Source: an uncultured Aliiroseovarius sp.
Lineage (GTDB): Bacteria > Pseudomonadota > Alphaproteobacteria > Rhodobacterales > Rhodobacteraceae
Direction: 5' to 3'
DNA: 6,483 nucleotides
NCBI GenBank assembly: GCA_938023895.1
Contig: CALJDH010000161.1
Location: forward strand, 1-6,483
The translations under genes and the position numbers were made by a program. Of the stretch, positions 1 through 6,079 are shown piece by piece. How positions within the stretch are numbered: the stretch's first letter is position 1; every line of letters begins with the position of its first letter. Below the pieces are notes generated by a model. The model worked only from the letters and a program-made list of their open reading frames with translations. It was not told the origin of the DNA and did no database searches.

Positions 1-1
1 A

Positions 2-100
2 GCGGCCGCGCTGTCGATCAAATCAAATGTGTCGCTAGAGCGGGTGGATATACCCGCGGTTCAGACCGAACTCACCCGTCAGGGCGTGCGGATCCACTGA
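2..100 (+). CDS. 3' end of an unidentified protein-coding gene (partial)
   Basis: An open frame enters from the left edge and ends at TGA (98-100), giving 32 visible residues that finish in ...TRQGVRIH. Third codon positions are mostly G or C, as in the clear genes here, and the frame reads as a plausible soluble C-terminus (alternating charged and hydrophobic residues around SLERVDIPAV). The other two plus frames give less protein-like products or an early stop. The gene converges with the small lipoprotein gene, whose stop codon begins at the very next base. I do not recognise the family from this fragment. In related genomes the permease-hdaA pair often follows purine biosynthesis genes, but nothing here identifies this as one of them. 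Real coding is likely; function is unknown. Confidence 0.6.
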   Translation, partial: AAALSIKSNVSLERVDIPAVQTELTRQGVRIH

Positions 101-116
101 TCAGGTAGAGCCGCCC
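82..116. other. Imperfect hairpin centred on two convergent stop codons (possible bidirectional terminator)
   Basis: GGGCG (82-86) plus GC (88-89) can pair with GC (110-111) plus CGCCC (112-116), leaving T87 bulged and a 20-base loop. The centre of the structure is at about base 99, on the palindrome TGATCA (98-103) that supplies the stop codons of both converging genes. There is no T-run after either arm, so it is not a standard intrinsic terminator. A weak transcription barrier or 3'-end stabiliser are both possible. The pairing is seen directly; the role is inferred. Confidence 0.3.
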
Positions 117-292
117 AGATGGATTGTCAGCTTGGTCGAAGTGTGCGGGCTGACCTCGCCACCTCCATAGACCATGCCGAACCCAGCCTCGCCCGATACA
201 CTCACCCCGGGCTCTCTCCGCTCGTACTGGTGCCCTTCGCAGGCGGCAAGCAGCAGGCACATGGCGAAGGCGGCAAAGGCTGTCTTTTTCAT
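101..292 (-). CDS. Small putative outer-membrane lipoprotein (63 aa)
   Basis: The product begins MKKTAFAAF with a short positively charged n-region and a hydrophobic core. It has a clear lipobox L15-A16-A17-C18, so it should be processed by signal peptidase II and lipidated on Cys18. Residue +2 after the cysteine is Glu19, not Asp, which favours export to the outer membrane. The mature part is only 46 residues: a charged stretch (GHQYERREPG) and then a Gly/Ser/Thr-rich segment with alternating small and hydrophobic residues (VSVSGEAGFGMVYGGGEV), suggestive of beta strands. A good ribosome site, AAAGGA, lies at 299-304 with six bases to the ATG. The gene is divergent from the permease gene and convergent with the upstream partial gene, with no gap between stop codons. 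No enzymatic motif is visible and no function can be assigned. Confident as a lipoprotein gene. Confidence 0.82.
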   Translation of the reverse strand: MKKTAFAAFAMCLLLAACEGHQYERREPGVSVSGEAGFGMVYGGGEVSPHTSTKLTIHLGGST

Positions 293-470
293 GGGTCGTC
301 CTTTCGGGGTCTATGCACGACATTGACCCTGACAGGCGGGTGAAACGCAAGCTGAAAGCGAAACTCGGCGCAATAACCCGCCGATAGCGCCTACCCCGAT
401 ATTTCGCCCTCCCCTTGAAAAGCCCGGTGGCTTGGGCGACATAGAGATACGTTCATTTGCCGGAGCCCGT
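293..470. other. Divergent intergenic region between lipoprotein and permease genes
   Basis: This gap must hold the start signals of both flanking genes. The lipoprotein ribosome site AAAGGA (minus strand, 299-304) is clear. On the plus strand a weak promoter candidate is TTGAAA (415-420), 17 bases, then GACATA (438-443); the -10 match is poor. A second -10-like string, TAGAGA (442-447), resembles the TAGAGT found before ppk and ppx but lacks a correctly spaced -35. A perfect 7-base inverted repeat, GGCGGGT (335-341) and ACCCGCC (376-382), separated by 34 bases, could be a pair of operator half-sites or chance in GC-rich DNA. I see no convincing promoter for the minus-strand gene and no RNA gene. 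Confidence 0.4.
462..465 (+). promoter_or_regulatory. Ribosome binding site deciding the permease start
   Basis: GGAG at 462-465 sits five bases before the ATG at 471. The same frame stays open upstream to a TTG at 432, which would add 13 residues, but that TTG has no good Shine-Dalgarno sequence. Family members I know from this group begin with an M-x-LPVQTQ-type sequence, which matches the ATG at 471. Confidence 0.7.
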
Positions 471-1559
471 ATGCCGCTTCCCGTTCAGACACAGGCCAAG
501 TACTGGTCGATTGTCGTAGCCCTTTTTGCCTTAGCCCTGTGGTTTCTGGGCGATGTGATCATGCCCTTCATTCTGGGCGGCGCGATTGCCTATTTCCTGG
601 ACCCGGTTGCCGACCGGCTGGAAAAGGCAGGCATGTCGCGCGTGCTGGCGACGGTCGTGATCTCGCTTCTTGCGATCCTGGTCGTAATCCTGGGCTTCCT
701 TCTGGTCATCCCGACCCTTGTGTCGCAGGCCGTCGCGCTGGCGAACTCGGCCCCCGATCTGCTGCGCGAGCTGCAAGCCTTCCTGACCGAGCGCTTCCCC
801 TCACTGATGGACGAGACCTCGACCATCAGGCAATCGCTGGAAAGTCTGGGTCAAAAAATTCAGGAACGCGGCGGCGAGCTGGTGGGCACACTGCTGTCCT
901 CTGCGATGAGCGTCATTAACGTCGTGATCTTGTTGGTGGTTACTCCCGTTGTGGCCTTCTACATGCTGCTGGACTGGGACCGTATGGTCGAAAAGGTCGA
1001 CAGCTTCCTGCCGTTGGACCACCGCCCCGCAATTCGCCAAATTGCCAGCGACATCGACCGCACCCTTGCCAGCTTCATTCGCGGGCAAGGATCGGTCTGT
1101 ATCGTGCTGGGCACTTACTATGCCGTCGCCCTGATGCTGGTTGGCCTGAACTTCGGCCTTGTGGTTGGCTTCATCGCGGGCCTGATCACCTTTATCCCCT
1201 ATGTCGGCGCGCTGGTCGGCGGGGCCTTGGCCATCGGGCTGGGCCTATTCCAGTTCTGGGGCGAGTGGTGGAGCCTCGGAGCCGTTGCCGTGATTTTCAT
1301 GCTGGGCCAGTTCTTTGAGGGCAACATCCTGACCCCGAAACTGGTGGGCAGCTCTGTCGGGCTGCATCCGGTCTGGCTGATGTTCGCCCTGTCGGTCTTC
1401 GGATCTCTTTTCGGCTTTGTAGGAATGCTGGTCGCTGTCCCGGTTGCGGCGTCAATCGGCGTGGTTGCCCGTTTCTTCATCGTGAAATATCAGACCGGGC
1501 GGCTGTACCAGGGTCTAACTGGACAGCAAGCCGCGCTGGACGAGGACATAGCCGGCTAA
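471..1559 (+). CDS. AI-2E family transporter (PerM-like integral membrane permease, 362 aa)
   Basis: This is a polytopic inner-membrane protein of the AI-2E exporter superfamily (PerM/YhhT/TqsA group, COG0628). Hydrophobic segments lie near residues 13-26, 30-43 and 60-80. A long amphipathic stretch follows (about 85-140), then a membrane segment (about 145-165) ending in the family-typical FYMLLDWDRM. After a polar region come several more spans to the C-terminus. Family signatures are IAYFLDPVADRLE (39-51), FIPYVG (241-246) and EGNILTPKLVG (283-293) followed by GLHPVWLMFAL. The length is normal for the family. Characterised members export autoinducer-2 or exchange Na+/H+, but substrate cannot be read from sequence, so AI-2 transport should not be assumed. 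The TAA stop overlaps the hdaA start by one base (TAATG), implying translational coupling; linkage of this family to hda is a recurring proteobacterial arrangement. The ATG at 471 was chosen for its GGAG site. Confidence 0.9.
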   Translation: MPLPVQTQAKYWSIVVALFALALWFLGDVIMPFILGGAIAYFLDPVADRLEKAGMSRVLATVVISLLAILVVILGFLLVIPTLVSQAVALANSAPDLLRELQAFLTERFPSLMDETSTIRQSLESLGQKIQERGGELVGTLLSSAMSVINVVILLVVTPVVAFYMLLDWDRMVEKVDSFLPLDHRPAIRQIASDIDRTLASFIRGQGSVCIVLGTYYAVALMLVGLNFGLVVGFIAGLITFIPYVGALVGGALAIGLGLFQFWGEWWSLGAVAVIFMLGQFFEGNILTPKLVGSSVGLHPVWLMFALSVFGSLFGFVGMLVAVPVAASIGVVARFFIVKYQTGRLYQGLTGQQAALDEDIAG

Positions 1560-2242
1560 TGCCCGAACAACTGACCTTTGATCTGCCCGCGCGCCCCGCG
1601 CAGGGGCTGGATGATTTTCTTGTCACGCCCTCGAACGCCAACGCGATGGCGACGATCGAAAGCTGGCAGAACTGGCCCAATCGGAAGCTGGTTCTGGCGG
1701 GCGAGATTGGCACCGGGAAAACCCACCTGACCCACGTGTGGGCCGGGCTCTCCGGTGCGCGGATCCTGAACGCAAGCGCCCTGCCCCATACCCGTATCGA
1801 GGATCTGGCAGGCCATTCCGTTGCCCTTGAAGACGCAGACCAAATCGCTGGCAATGCCGCGGCAGAAAACGCGCTGTTCCATCTGCACAATCTGGTTCTG
1901 GCGGAAGGGGGCGCATTGCTGGTTACCGCCCGCACCGCCCCGTCCCGCTGGGGCTTGACGCTGCCTGACCTACGCAGCCGGATGGAGGGCACAACGCTGG
2001 CCCGCCTTGATCCGCCGGACGACATGTTGCTGTCGGCTGTTCTGGTCAAACTCTTCCATGACCGCCAAATCACCGTGCCCGCCAACCTGATCGACTATCT
2101 GCTGCCGCGCATGGAGCGCTCTTTGGCTGAAGCCGCGCGTCTGGTCTCGATTCTGGATCAGGCAGCGCTGTCGGAAGGGCGCGCTCTTACCCGCACTTTA
2201 GCAGCACGCGTTCTGGACAAAGACCCGGAAAACGAGGCATAA
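1559..2242 (+). CDS. hdaA: HdaA-like DnaA regulatory inactivator (DnaA-related AAA+ protein, 227 aa)
   Basis: This is a DnaA-homologous ATPase lacking the DNA-binding domain. In characterised relatives (E. coli Hda, Caulobacter HdaA) it binds the DNA-loaded beta clamp and stimulates hydrolysis of DnaA-bound ATP, preventing re-initiation. Visible features in order: an N-terminal clamp-binding-type motif QLTFDLP (4-10); Walker A GEIGTGKT (48-55, Lys54); a Walker B-like ALED (89-92), with acidic E91-D92 where DnaA has DD; a sensor-I-like strand LLVTART (120-126); an arginine-finger-type DLRSRM (137-142); and a C-terminal helical lid with RSLAEAARLV (187-196) in the sensor II region. It ends there, with no helix-turn-helix domain IV, as expected for Hda rather than DnaA. 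Its ATG shares one base with the permease stop; the nearest purine-rich site, GAGGA (1542-1546), is rather far (12 bases), so coupling to upstream translation is likely. ppk follows after 41 bases. Confidence 0.88.
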   Translation: MPEQLTFDLPARPAQGLDDFLVTPSNANAMATIESWQNWPNRKLVLAGEIGTGKTHLTHVWAGLSGARILNASALPHTRIEDLAGHSVALEDADQIAGNAAAENALFHLHNLVLAEGGALLVTARTAPSRWGLTLPDLRSRMEGTTLARLDPPDDMLLSAVLVKLFHDRQITVPANLIDYLLPRMERSLAEAARLVSILDQAALSEGRALTRTLAARVLDKDPENEA

Positions 2243-2277
2243 CGTCACCTTCCCGTCACACTTTCCCACGATAGAGT
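2242..2277 (+). promoter_or_regulatory. Candidate ppk promoter: Pho-box-like direct repeat plus -10-like hexamer
   Basis: In the 41-base hdaA-ppk gap, CGTCAC occurs at 2243-2248 and again at 2254-2259, an 11-bp period. That is the spacing of the two half-sites in a PhoB box (CTGTCAT-type repeats); the GTCA core is intact in both, but the flanking bases match poorly. Eight bases after the second 11-bp unit (2253-2263) comes TAGAGT (2272-2277), a 4/6 match to the -10 consensus and the same hexamer found before ppx. There is no good -35 at normal spacing, which would fit an activator-dependent promoter. The repeat and spacing are seen directly; PhoB control is inference. Confidence 0.4.
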
Positions 2278-2283
2278 GCCGTC

Positions 2284-4482
2284 ATGAATACGCCCACAGT
2301 ACCTCAAATTCCGTTCGCCGACTTCTTGTCCGCCGATTTCCCAGCCGCAACGACCCTGCCCGACGAGGCCTTCGCCGGCCCCAAGCGGTTTTTCAACCGC
2401 GAGCTCAGCTGGCTTGGGTTCAACTGGCGTGTGCTGGAAGAGGCCGAAAACACCCGTGTCCCGCTGTTGGAACGGCTGCGCTTCCTGTCGATCTCGGCGA
2501 CCAACTTGGATGAATTCTACACTGTACGCGTTGCCGGTCTGCGCGAGCTGGTGCGCGAAGGCGTATCGACCCCGGCCGCTGACGGCCTCAGCCCCGGCGA
2601 ACAGCTAAAACTGATCGACGCCGACGCGCGTGCCTTGATGGCACGCCAACAAGCGGTGTTCGAAATCCTATCGCGCGAGATGCGCAACGAAGGCATCATC
2701 ATCGCCCGCCGCGAAGATTTGACCGACGCCGACCGCGCCCATCTGGATCACGTCTTCCTGACACAGGTGTTTCCTGTTCTGTCGCCCTTGGCCATCGACC
2801 CGGCCCACCCGTTCCCATTCATTCCGAACACTGGCTTCTCACTGGCGCTGCAACTGGAACGCACCAAGGATAAACAAAAGCTAAAAGCGCTGTTGCCGAT
2901 CCCGCATCAGATTGATCGCTTCGTTCCGCTTCCCGCCGACAATGGTCAGTTCCGCTTCCTGCCACTGGAAGATCTGCTGCTAGAGCATCTGGGCCAACTT
3001 TTCCCCGGCTACGTGGGAAAAGGGCACTGCGCCTTCCGCATCCTGCGCGATAGCGATCTGGAAGTGGAAGACGAAGCCGAAGATCTGGTGCGCGAGTTCG
3101 AAACGGCCCTGAAACGCCGCCGTCGGGGTGGCGTTGTCCGTCTGAAGATCACCGCGGGGGCCCCATCTGCCCTTCTGACCATGATCAAACGCGAGCTGCG
3201 CATCTCGAGCCAAGAGATTGTCGAGGCCAACGGCATGATCGGGATGGCCGATCTGAACGAGCTGGTGCTGAAAGAACGCCCGGATCTGCTGTGGCCCAGC
3301 TTCGCGCCGCGCGTCCCGGAACGGGTGCAGGATCACGAAGGCGACATGTTTGCGGCAATCCGCCAAAAGGACATGCTGCTGCACCACCCGTACGAGACGT
3401 TCGACATGGTGGTCCGCTTCCTTCATCAAGCCGCGCGTGATCCGAACGTGGTTGCGATCAAGCAGACGCTCTATCGCACGTCCCATGACAGCCCAATCGT
3501 GAAGGCGCTGTGTGAAGCCGCCGAAGACGGAAAATCCGTTACCGCGCTGGTCGAACTGAAAGCCCGCTTTGATGAAGCCGCCAACATCCGCCAATCGCGC
3601 CGCCTAGAACGTGCCGGCGCGCATGTGACCTATGGCTTCATCAACTACAAAACCCATGCGAAGATTTCGACCGTGGTGCGCCGCGAAGGAGACGAACTGG
3701 TCACCTATACGCACTATGGCACCGGGAACTACCACCCGATTACCGCGCGGATTTACACCGACCTCAGCCTGTTTACCTGTGACACCGCGCTCGGGCGCGA
3801 CGCGACGCGGGTCTTCAACTATTTGTCAGGTTATGCCGAACCCCAAAGCCTTGAAAACCTAGCCATTTCGCCGCTCGACCTGAAGTCGACCCTGATCAAG
3901 CGGATCCGGAACGAGGCCGAGTTCGCCAAGGCAGGAAAGCCCGCGCAAATTTGGGCCAAGATGAACTCTCTGGTCGAACCGGATGTGATCGACGCGCTTT
4001 ATGAAGCCAGCCAAGCAGGTGTGAAGATCAGCCTTGTCGTCCGCGGTATCTGCGGGTTGCGTCCGGGCATCAAAGGCCTGTCGGAAAACATCCGCGTGAA
4101 GTCCATCGTGGGTCGCTTCCTAGAACACTCACGCATCGTCTGCTTCGGCAACGGGCACGGACTGCCCTCGAAAAAGGCGCGCGTCTACATGTCCTCTGCC
4201 GACTGGATGGGCCGCAACCTGAACCGCCGCGTGGAAACGCTGGTCGAGATCAAGAACGCCACCGTAAAGGCCCAGATCGTCAGCCAGATCATGGCCGCCA
4301 ACTTGGCCGATGTGGCGCAAAGCTGGGTTATGGGACCGGACGGCAAGTTCGCCCGTGCTGACCTTGATGCGATTGAGCGTCCGTTCAACTGCCACCGCTT
4401 CTTTATGGAGAACCCGTCCCTGTCAGGGCGCGGGTCCGCCGGGGCGTCAGATGTGCCCGAACTAACGCATTCACAAGATTGA
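2284..4482 (+). CDS. ppk: Polyphosphate kinase 1 (732 aa)
   Basis: Ppk1 reversibly transfers the gamma-phosphate of ATP to inorganic polyphosphate through a phosphohistidine intermediate. The N-terminal domain starts with the hallmark [19 protein letters not shown] (37-55) and continues through [18 protein letters not shown]. The phospholipase-D-like C-terminal domains carry the active site. By spacing relative to E. coli, H458 in THAKI corresponds to the phosphorylated His435, H477 in [10 protein letters not shown] to His454, H615 in FLEHSR to His592, and R398 (TLYR) and R428 ([12 protein letters not shown]) to Arg375 and Arg405. All are present, so the enzyme should be active. Length is slightly above E. 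coli Ppk (688 aa), mainly from N- and C-terminal tails. The ATG at 2284 has no clear Shine-Dalgarno sequence, only weak GAG at 2274-2276; no better in-frame start precedes the conserved domain. It lies 41 bases after hdaA and 49 bases before ppx, its usual degradative partner. Confidence 0.97.
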   Translation: MNTPTVPQIPFADFLSADFPAATTLPDEAFAGPKRFFNRELSWLGFNWRVLEEAENTRVPLLERLRFLSISATNLDEFYTVRVAGLRELVREGVSTPAADGLSPGEQLKLIDADARALMARQQAVFEILSREMRNEGIIIARREDLTDADRAHLDHVFLTQVFPVLSPLAIDPAHPFPFIPNTGFSLALQLERTKDKQKLKALLPIPHQIDRFVPLPADNGQFRFLPLEDLLLEHLGQLFPGYVGKGHCAFRILRDSDLEVEDEAEDLVREFETALKRRRRGGVVRLKITAGAPSALLTMIKRELRISSQEIVEANGMIGMADLNELVLKERPDLLWPSFAPRVPERVQDHEGDMFAAIRQKDMLLHHPYETFDMVVRFLHQAARDPNVVAIKQTLYRTSHDSPIVKALCEAAEDGKSVTALVELKARFDEAANIRQSRRLERAGAHVTYGFINYKTHAKISTVVRREGDELVTYTHYGTGNYHPITARIYTDLSLFTCDTALGRDATRVFNYLSGYAEPQSLENLAISPLDLKSTLIKRIRNEAEFAKAGKPAQIWAKMNSLVEPDVIDALYEASQAGVKISLVVRGICGLRPGIKGLSENIRVKSIVGRFLEHSRIVCFGNGHGLPSKKARVYMSSADWMGRNLNRRVETLVEIKNATVKAQIVSQIMAANLADVAQSWVMGPDGKFARADLDAIERPFNCHRFFMENPSLSGRGSAGASDVPELTHSQD

Positions 4483-4507
4483 GTAATGTCTGACACGCCG
4501 CTAGAGT
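4479..4507 (+). promoter_or_regulatory. Candidate sigma-70-type promoter for ppx, overlapping the ppk stop
   Basis: TTGAGT (4479-4484) and TAGAGT (4502-4507) are separated by exactly 17 bases; each matches its consensus hexamer at four of six positions. The -35 overlaps the ppk TGA (4480-4482). Transcription would start near 4514, giving a leader of about 18 bases that includes the GGGGGA ribosome site (4522-4527). The spacer contains the perfect palindrome TGTC-T-GACA (4487-4495), a plausible small operator. If real, ppx can be expressed separately from ppk. Not proven by sequence alone. Confidence 0.5.
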
Positions 4508-4531
4508 ATCCGTACTGAAACGGGGGATTCT

Positions 4532-6073
4532 ATGGACGGACGTGGTGATACCGGGGACGATTGGGGCCCGTTTGGACGACCACTGTTTGACGATCCCTCG
4601 GCCCGCAGGCTTAGTCGCGTTGGTGTGGTGGATGTGGGGTCGAACTCGGTCCGTTTGGTTGTGTTTGACGGCGCGGCCCGCTCACCTGCCTATTTCTTCA
4701 ACGAAAAGATCCTGTGTGGATTGGGCCGCGGCATTGCCGAAACCGGCCATCTGCACCCGGAAGGCCGCGAACGTGCGCTATCAGCGATCAAACGCTTTCA
4801 GCGACTCGCGGATGGCATGGACCTTGGCCCGCTCTCGGCAGTGGCCACTGCCGCCGTGCGCGACGCAACAGACGGCCCAGACTTCCGCGCGCAGGTGTTG
4901 CGCGAAACCGGGTTAGAGCTTTACGTCATCGACGGCGAAGAAGAGGCCCGCCTGTCTGCCCAAGGTGTGTTGCTGGGCTGGCCTGAAGCGCAGGGGCTTA
5001 TGTGTGACATTGGCGGTTCGTCGCTAGAATTGGCCCATATTCAGGATGGAGAGGTCGGCAAGCGCGTCACTTCGCCTCTTGGCCCCTTGAAGCTGGCGGG
5101 TGTGCCCGGTGGTAAAAAAGGCTTGAAGGCCGAGATCGCGCGCGTCGTGGATGAACTGGCAGACGAGATGAGCACCGACCACAAGCGCCTATTCCTTGTG
5201 GGCGGATCGTGGCGCGCGATTGCCCGTCTGGATATGGAGCGCCGCGGCTATCCGCTGACCGTTTTGCACGAATACCGGATGACCCCGAAGTCGCTGTCCA
5301 AGACCTTAAAGTGGATCAACGAGGTCGATCTGGACGAGGTGCGCCAACGCACCGGCACGTCCTCGGCCCGTATGGCGCTTGTGCCAATCGCAGCACAGGT
5401 TCTGAAACGCCTGATGCATGTGTTCCGCCCAAAAGAGATCGCGGTTAGCTCTTACGGGATCCGCGAAGGGCTGCTCTATGAACAGATGCCCGACCGGCTG
5501 CGCAAACGCGACCCGCTGATCGAAGCGTGTTACCACGCGGAAAAGAAGGACGCGCGCAATCCGGGCTTCGGCAAGGCGCTGTTTCGCTTTCTAACGCCGC
5601 TTTACAAATCGCTAAAACCCGAAGACCTGCGCATCATCCGCGCCGCTTGCCTGCTGCATGACGTCAGCTGGCGCGCGCACCCGGATTACCGGCACGAGGT
5701 CTGTTTCGACAACGCCACCCGCGCCAACCTTGGCGGGTTGACGCATGAACAACGCGTATTTCTGGGGCTGGCGCTGCTGCATCGCTATAAGAATAGCCGC
5801 GATGGCTCTCATTTCGCGCCGCTGTTTGATATCCTGTCCGACAAGATGCTGGCCCGCGCCGAAGTGCTGGGAAAAGCCATGCGCTTTGGGGCAATGTTCT
5901 CGGTCGAGGATCCGACGCGTCTGGCAGAACTGCGTTGGTTCCCGAAGAAACGCGAGCTGGTGCTGATCCTGCGCAAGGAATCCGATGGATTGTTCGGAGA
6001 AGTGGCTGAAGCACGTTTCCAAACGCTGGCTGACGCGCTGGATGCCACGCCGATCGTGAAGAAGAAGCGTTAG
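4532..6073 (+). CDS. ppx: Exopolyphosphatase, Ppx/GppA phosphatase family (513 aa)
   Basis: Ppx removes terminal orthophosphates from polyphosphate, opposing the Ppk encoded just upstream; some family members also hydrolyse pppGpp. The fold is an ASKHA-type phosphatase. The first phosphate-binding loop is VVDVGSNSVRLVVFDG (32-47, Asp34). VATAAVRDATDGPDF and the acidic DGEEEARL segment (134-141) follow. The second phosphate-binding loop is CDIGGSSLELA (158-168, Asp159), and a Gly-rich LVGGSWRAIARL matches the family GGT-type loop. The C-terminal half is the HD-like helical domain, with LLHDVSWRAHPDYRHE around H376-D377. About 29 residues, rich in Asp and Gly, precede the first conserved strand. 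Total length equals E. coli Ppx, and the C-terminal domain argues against a short GppA-only form, although pppGpp activity cannot be excluded. GGGGGA (4522-4527) lies four bases before the ATG. The stop is six bases from that of the converging gene. Confidence 0.93.
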   Translation: MDGRGDTGDDWGPFGRPLFDDPSARRLSRVGVVDVGSNSVRLVVFDGAARSPAYFFNEKILCGLGRGIAETGHLHPEGRERALSAIKRFQRLADGMDLGPLSAVATAAVRDATDGPDFRAQVLRETGLELYVIDGEEEARLSAQGVLLGWPEAQGLMCDIGGSSLELAHIQDGEVGKRVTSPLGPLKLAGVPGGKKGLKAEIARVVDELADEMSTDHKRLFLVGGSWRAIARLDMERRGYPLTVLHEYRMTPKSLSKTLKWINEVDLDEVRQRTGTSSARMALVPIAAQVLKRLMHVFRPKEIAVSSYGIREGLLYEQMPDRLRKRDPLIEACYHAEKKDARNPGFGKALFRFLTPLYKSLKPEDLRIIRAACLLHDVSWRAHPDYRHEVCFDNATRANLGGLTHEQRVFLGLALLHRYKNSRDGSHFAPLFDILSDKMLARAEVLGKAMRFGAMFSVEDPTRLAELRWFPKKRELVLILRKESDGLFGEVAEARFQTLADALDATPIVKKKR

Positions 6074-6079
6074 ACTGGC

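Noticed and set aside
72..350. Minus-strand open frame of 92 codons overlapping the lipoprotein gene
   Set aside because: It overlaps the lipoprotein gene in another frame. Its product is Arg-rich and low in hydrophobic periodicity, and it lacks the clear signal peptide and ribosome site of the 101-292 gene.
432..470. TTG start giving the permease 13 extra residues
   Set aside because: There is no good Shine-Dalgarno sequence before the TTG, the extra residues are not membrane-like or family-like, and the ATG at 471 has GGAG five bases upstream.
1477..2085. Long antisense open frame (202 codons) across hdaA
   Set aside because: It is antisense to a gene with intact AAA+ motifs. The product is Ser/Arg-rich, as expected from reverse reading of GC-rich codons, with no recognisable domain.
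2980..3594. Long antisense open frame (204 codons) within ppk
   Set aside because: It lies opposite highly conserved ppk catalytic sequence. Its His/Gln/Phe-rich composition mirrors the sense codons, and no ribosome site or domain supports it.
5612..6022. Antisense open frame (136 codons) within ppx
   Set aside because: It is opposite the conserved HD-like domain of Ppx and has no family resemblance; it is a GC-rich shadow.
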